Assembly (NCBI GenBank): GCA_009776965.1
Contig: WRMU01000043.1
Span: 1 to 7,072 of the forward strand
From: Microgenomates group bacterium
Lineage (GTDB): Bacteria; Patescibacteriota; Microgenomatia; UBA1400; PJMF01
Length of the DNA stretch: 7,072 bases
Direction of reading: 5' to 3'
Part shown: in pieces, positions 6,741-7,072 of the stretch
Position numbering within the stretch: position 1 is the stretch's first letter
How the letters are laid out: every line of letters begins with the position of its first letter
Translations under genes and position numbers: made by a program
The notes under the pieces: model-generated
Seen by the model: only the letters and a program-made list of their open reading frames with translations
What the model was told of the DNA's origin: nothing
The model's database searches: none

Positions 6741-7072
6741 TTAACTTTCTAGAAACTCGGTAACTGCATGTTCCAGCTCGGAGGCGAGATGGATAAACTT
6801 TTCACTGGACTGTCCATTGATGTCGATGTCAGCTTGTATTCCTTCGATCATGTCTAGGAGGGTTTTATAGCCCTCCTTGTCTTCTGATCCGGCAATGTCG
6901 GCCAAGGCTTTGTTGACCGCGTCTTGACAGATCTTTCTGCCGGTTGGCTCAAGGCCGTCAATGGCATCCTGAAGATCCGCTATTGCCTGATCAATATCAG
7001 CTGGATCGTCGTAACCGTCGCCTTCGAGAATAGCTTCAATGCCATCGATGACGCTTTGGAGAGCGTCCCAAC
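6741..7072 (-). CDS. Acidic helical protein, C-terminal part (5' end beyond window)
   Basis: An open frame enters from the right edge and ends at TAA (6743-6741), giving 109 visible residues. I do not recognise the family. The visible part reads WDALQSVIDGIEAILEG, then DPADIDQAIADLQDAIDGLE, then a section with one Cys (KICQDAVNKALADIAG), and ends ELEHAVTEFLES. It is rich in Asp and Glu, poor in Lys and Arg, and looks all-helical with heptad-like Ile/Leu spacing. The first two helices (IDGIEAILEGD and IDQAIADLQDAIDGLE) resemble each other and may be a degenerate repeat. No stop interrupts the frame, and codon endings are C-rich, like the other minus-strand gene here, which supports coding. It converges on the secreted-protein gene across a shared terminator. 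The N-terminal domain and function are out of view. Confidence 0.8.
   Translation of the reverse strand, partial: WDALQSVIDGIEAILEGDGYDDPADIDQAIADLQDAIDGLEPTGRKICQDAVNKALADIAGSEDKEGYKTLLDMIEGIQADIDINGQSSEKFIHLASELEHAVTEFLES

Overview
The window most likely comes from a Patescibacteria/CPR bacterium. The 16S rRNA is divergent, with lengthened helices and altered bases at positions that are nearly universal in bacteria. The proteins are compact, and several genes start directly at or just after their predicted transcription start. The class (Microgenomates, Parcubacteria or another) cannot be fixed without a 16S tree. All reading frames close with TAA or TAG and no in-frame TGA is needed, so nothing points to the UGA-glycine code of Gracilibacteria/Absconditabacteria.

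Layout. Bases 1-921 are the 3' part of a 16S rRNA gene, from about E. coli position 748 to the anti-Shine-Dalgarno end. Instead of tRNAs and 23S, a short spacer with small hairpins follows, ending in a clear intrinsic terminator (1047-1072). A new promoter at 1084-1113 then drives two small genes: an 81-residue protein with two CxxCxGxG zinc knuckles (strong Shine-Dalgarno site) and a 60-residue charged helical protein. These converge with no spacing on a minus-strand gene for a DUF4258-like protein with a hydrophobic tail. From the same 30-base divergent gap a compact GT35 alpha-glucan phosphorylase gene starts as a predicted leaderless message.

Between the phosphorylase and the next gene lies a 148-base nested palindrome (3668-3815) whose 18-base perfect outer arms include the phosphorylase stop codon. 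An extended -10 promoter then starts a tight three-gene unit: RmlC-type sugar epimerase, tryptophanyl-tRNA synthetase (8-base gap), and a stand-alone tRNA-binding OB-fold protein (1-base gap). A second extended -10 promoter precedes a secreted protein with a C-terminal fibronectin-III-like domain. A bidirectional terminator (6688-6723) separates it from the C-terminal part of an acidic helical protein running in from the right edge on the minus strand.

The genes do not form one obvious pathway. The phosphorylase (storage glucan to glucose-1-phosphate) and RmlC (dTDP-sugar synthesis, whose route starts from glucose-1-phosphate) could be metabolically linked, but that is inference. The items most worth following up are the 16S features (a 128-base helix 40 and an A1405-U1496 swap in the decoding site), the separation of 16S from 23S, the nested palindrome, and the leaderless starts.
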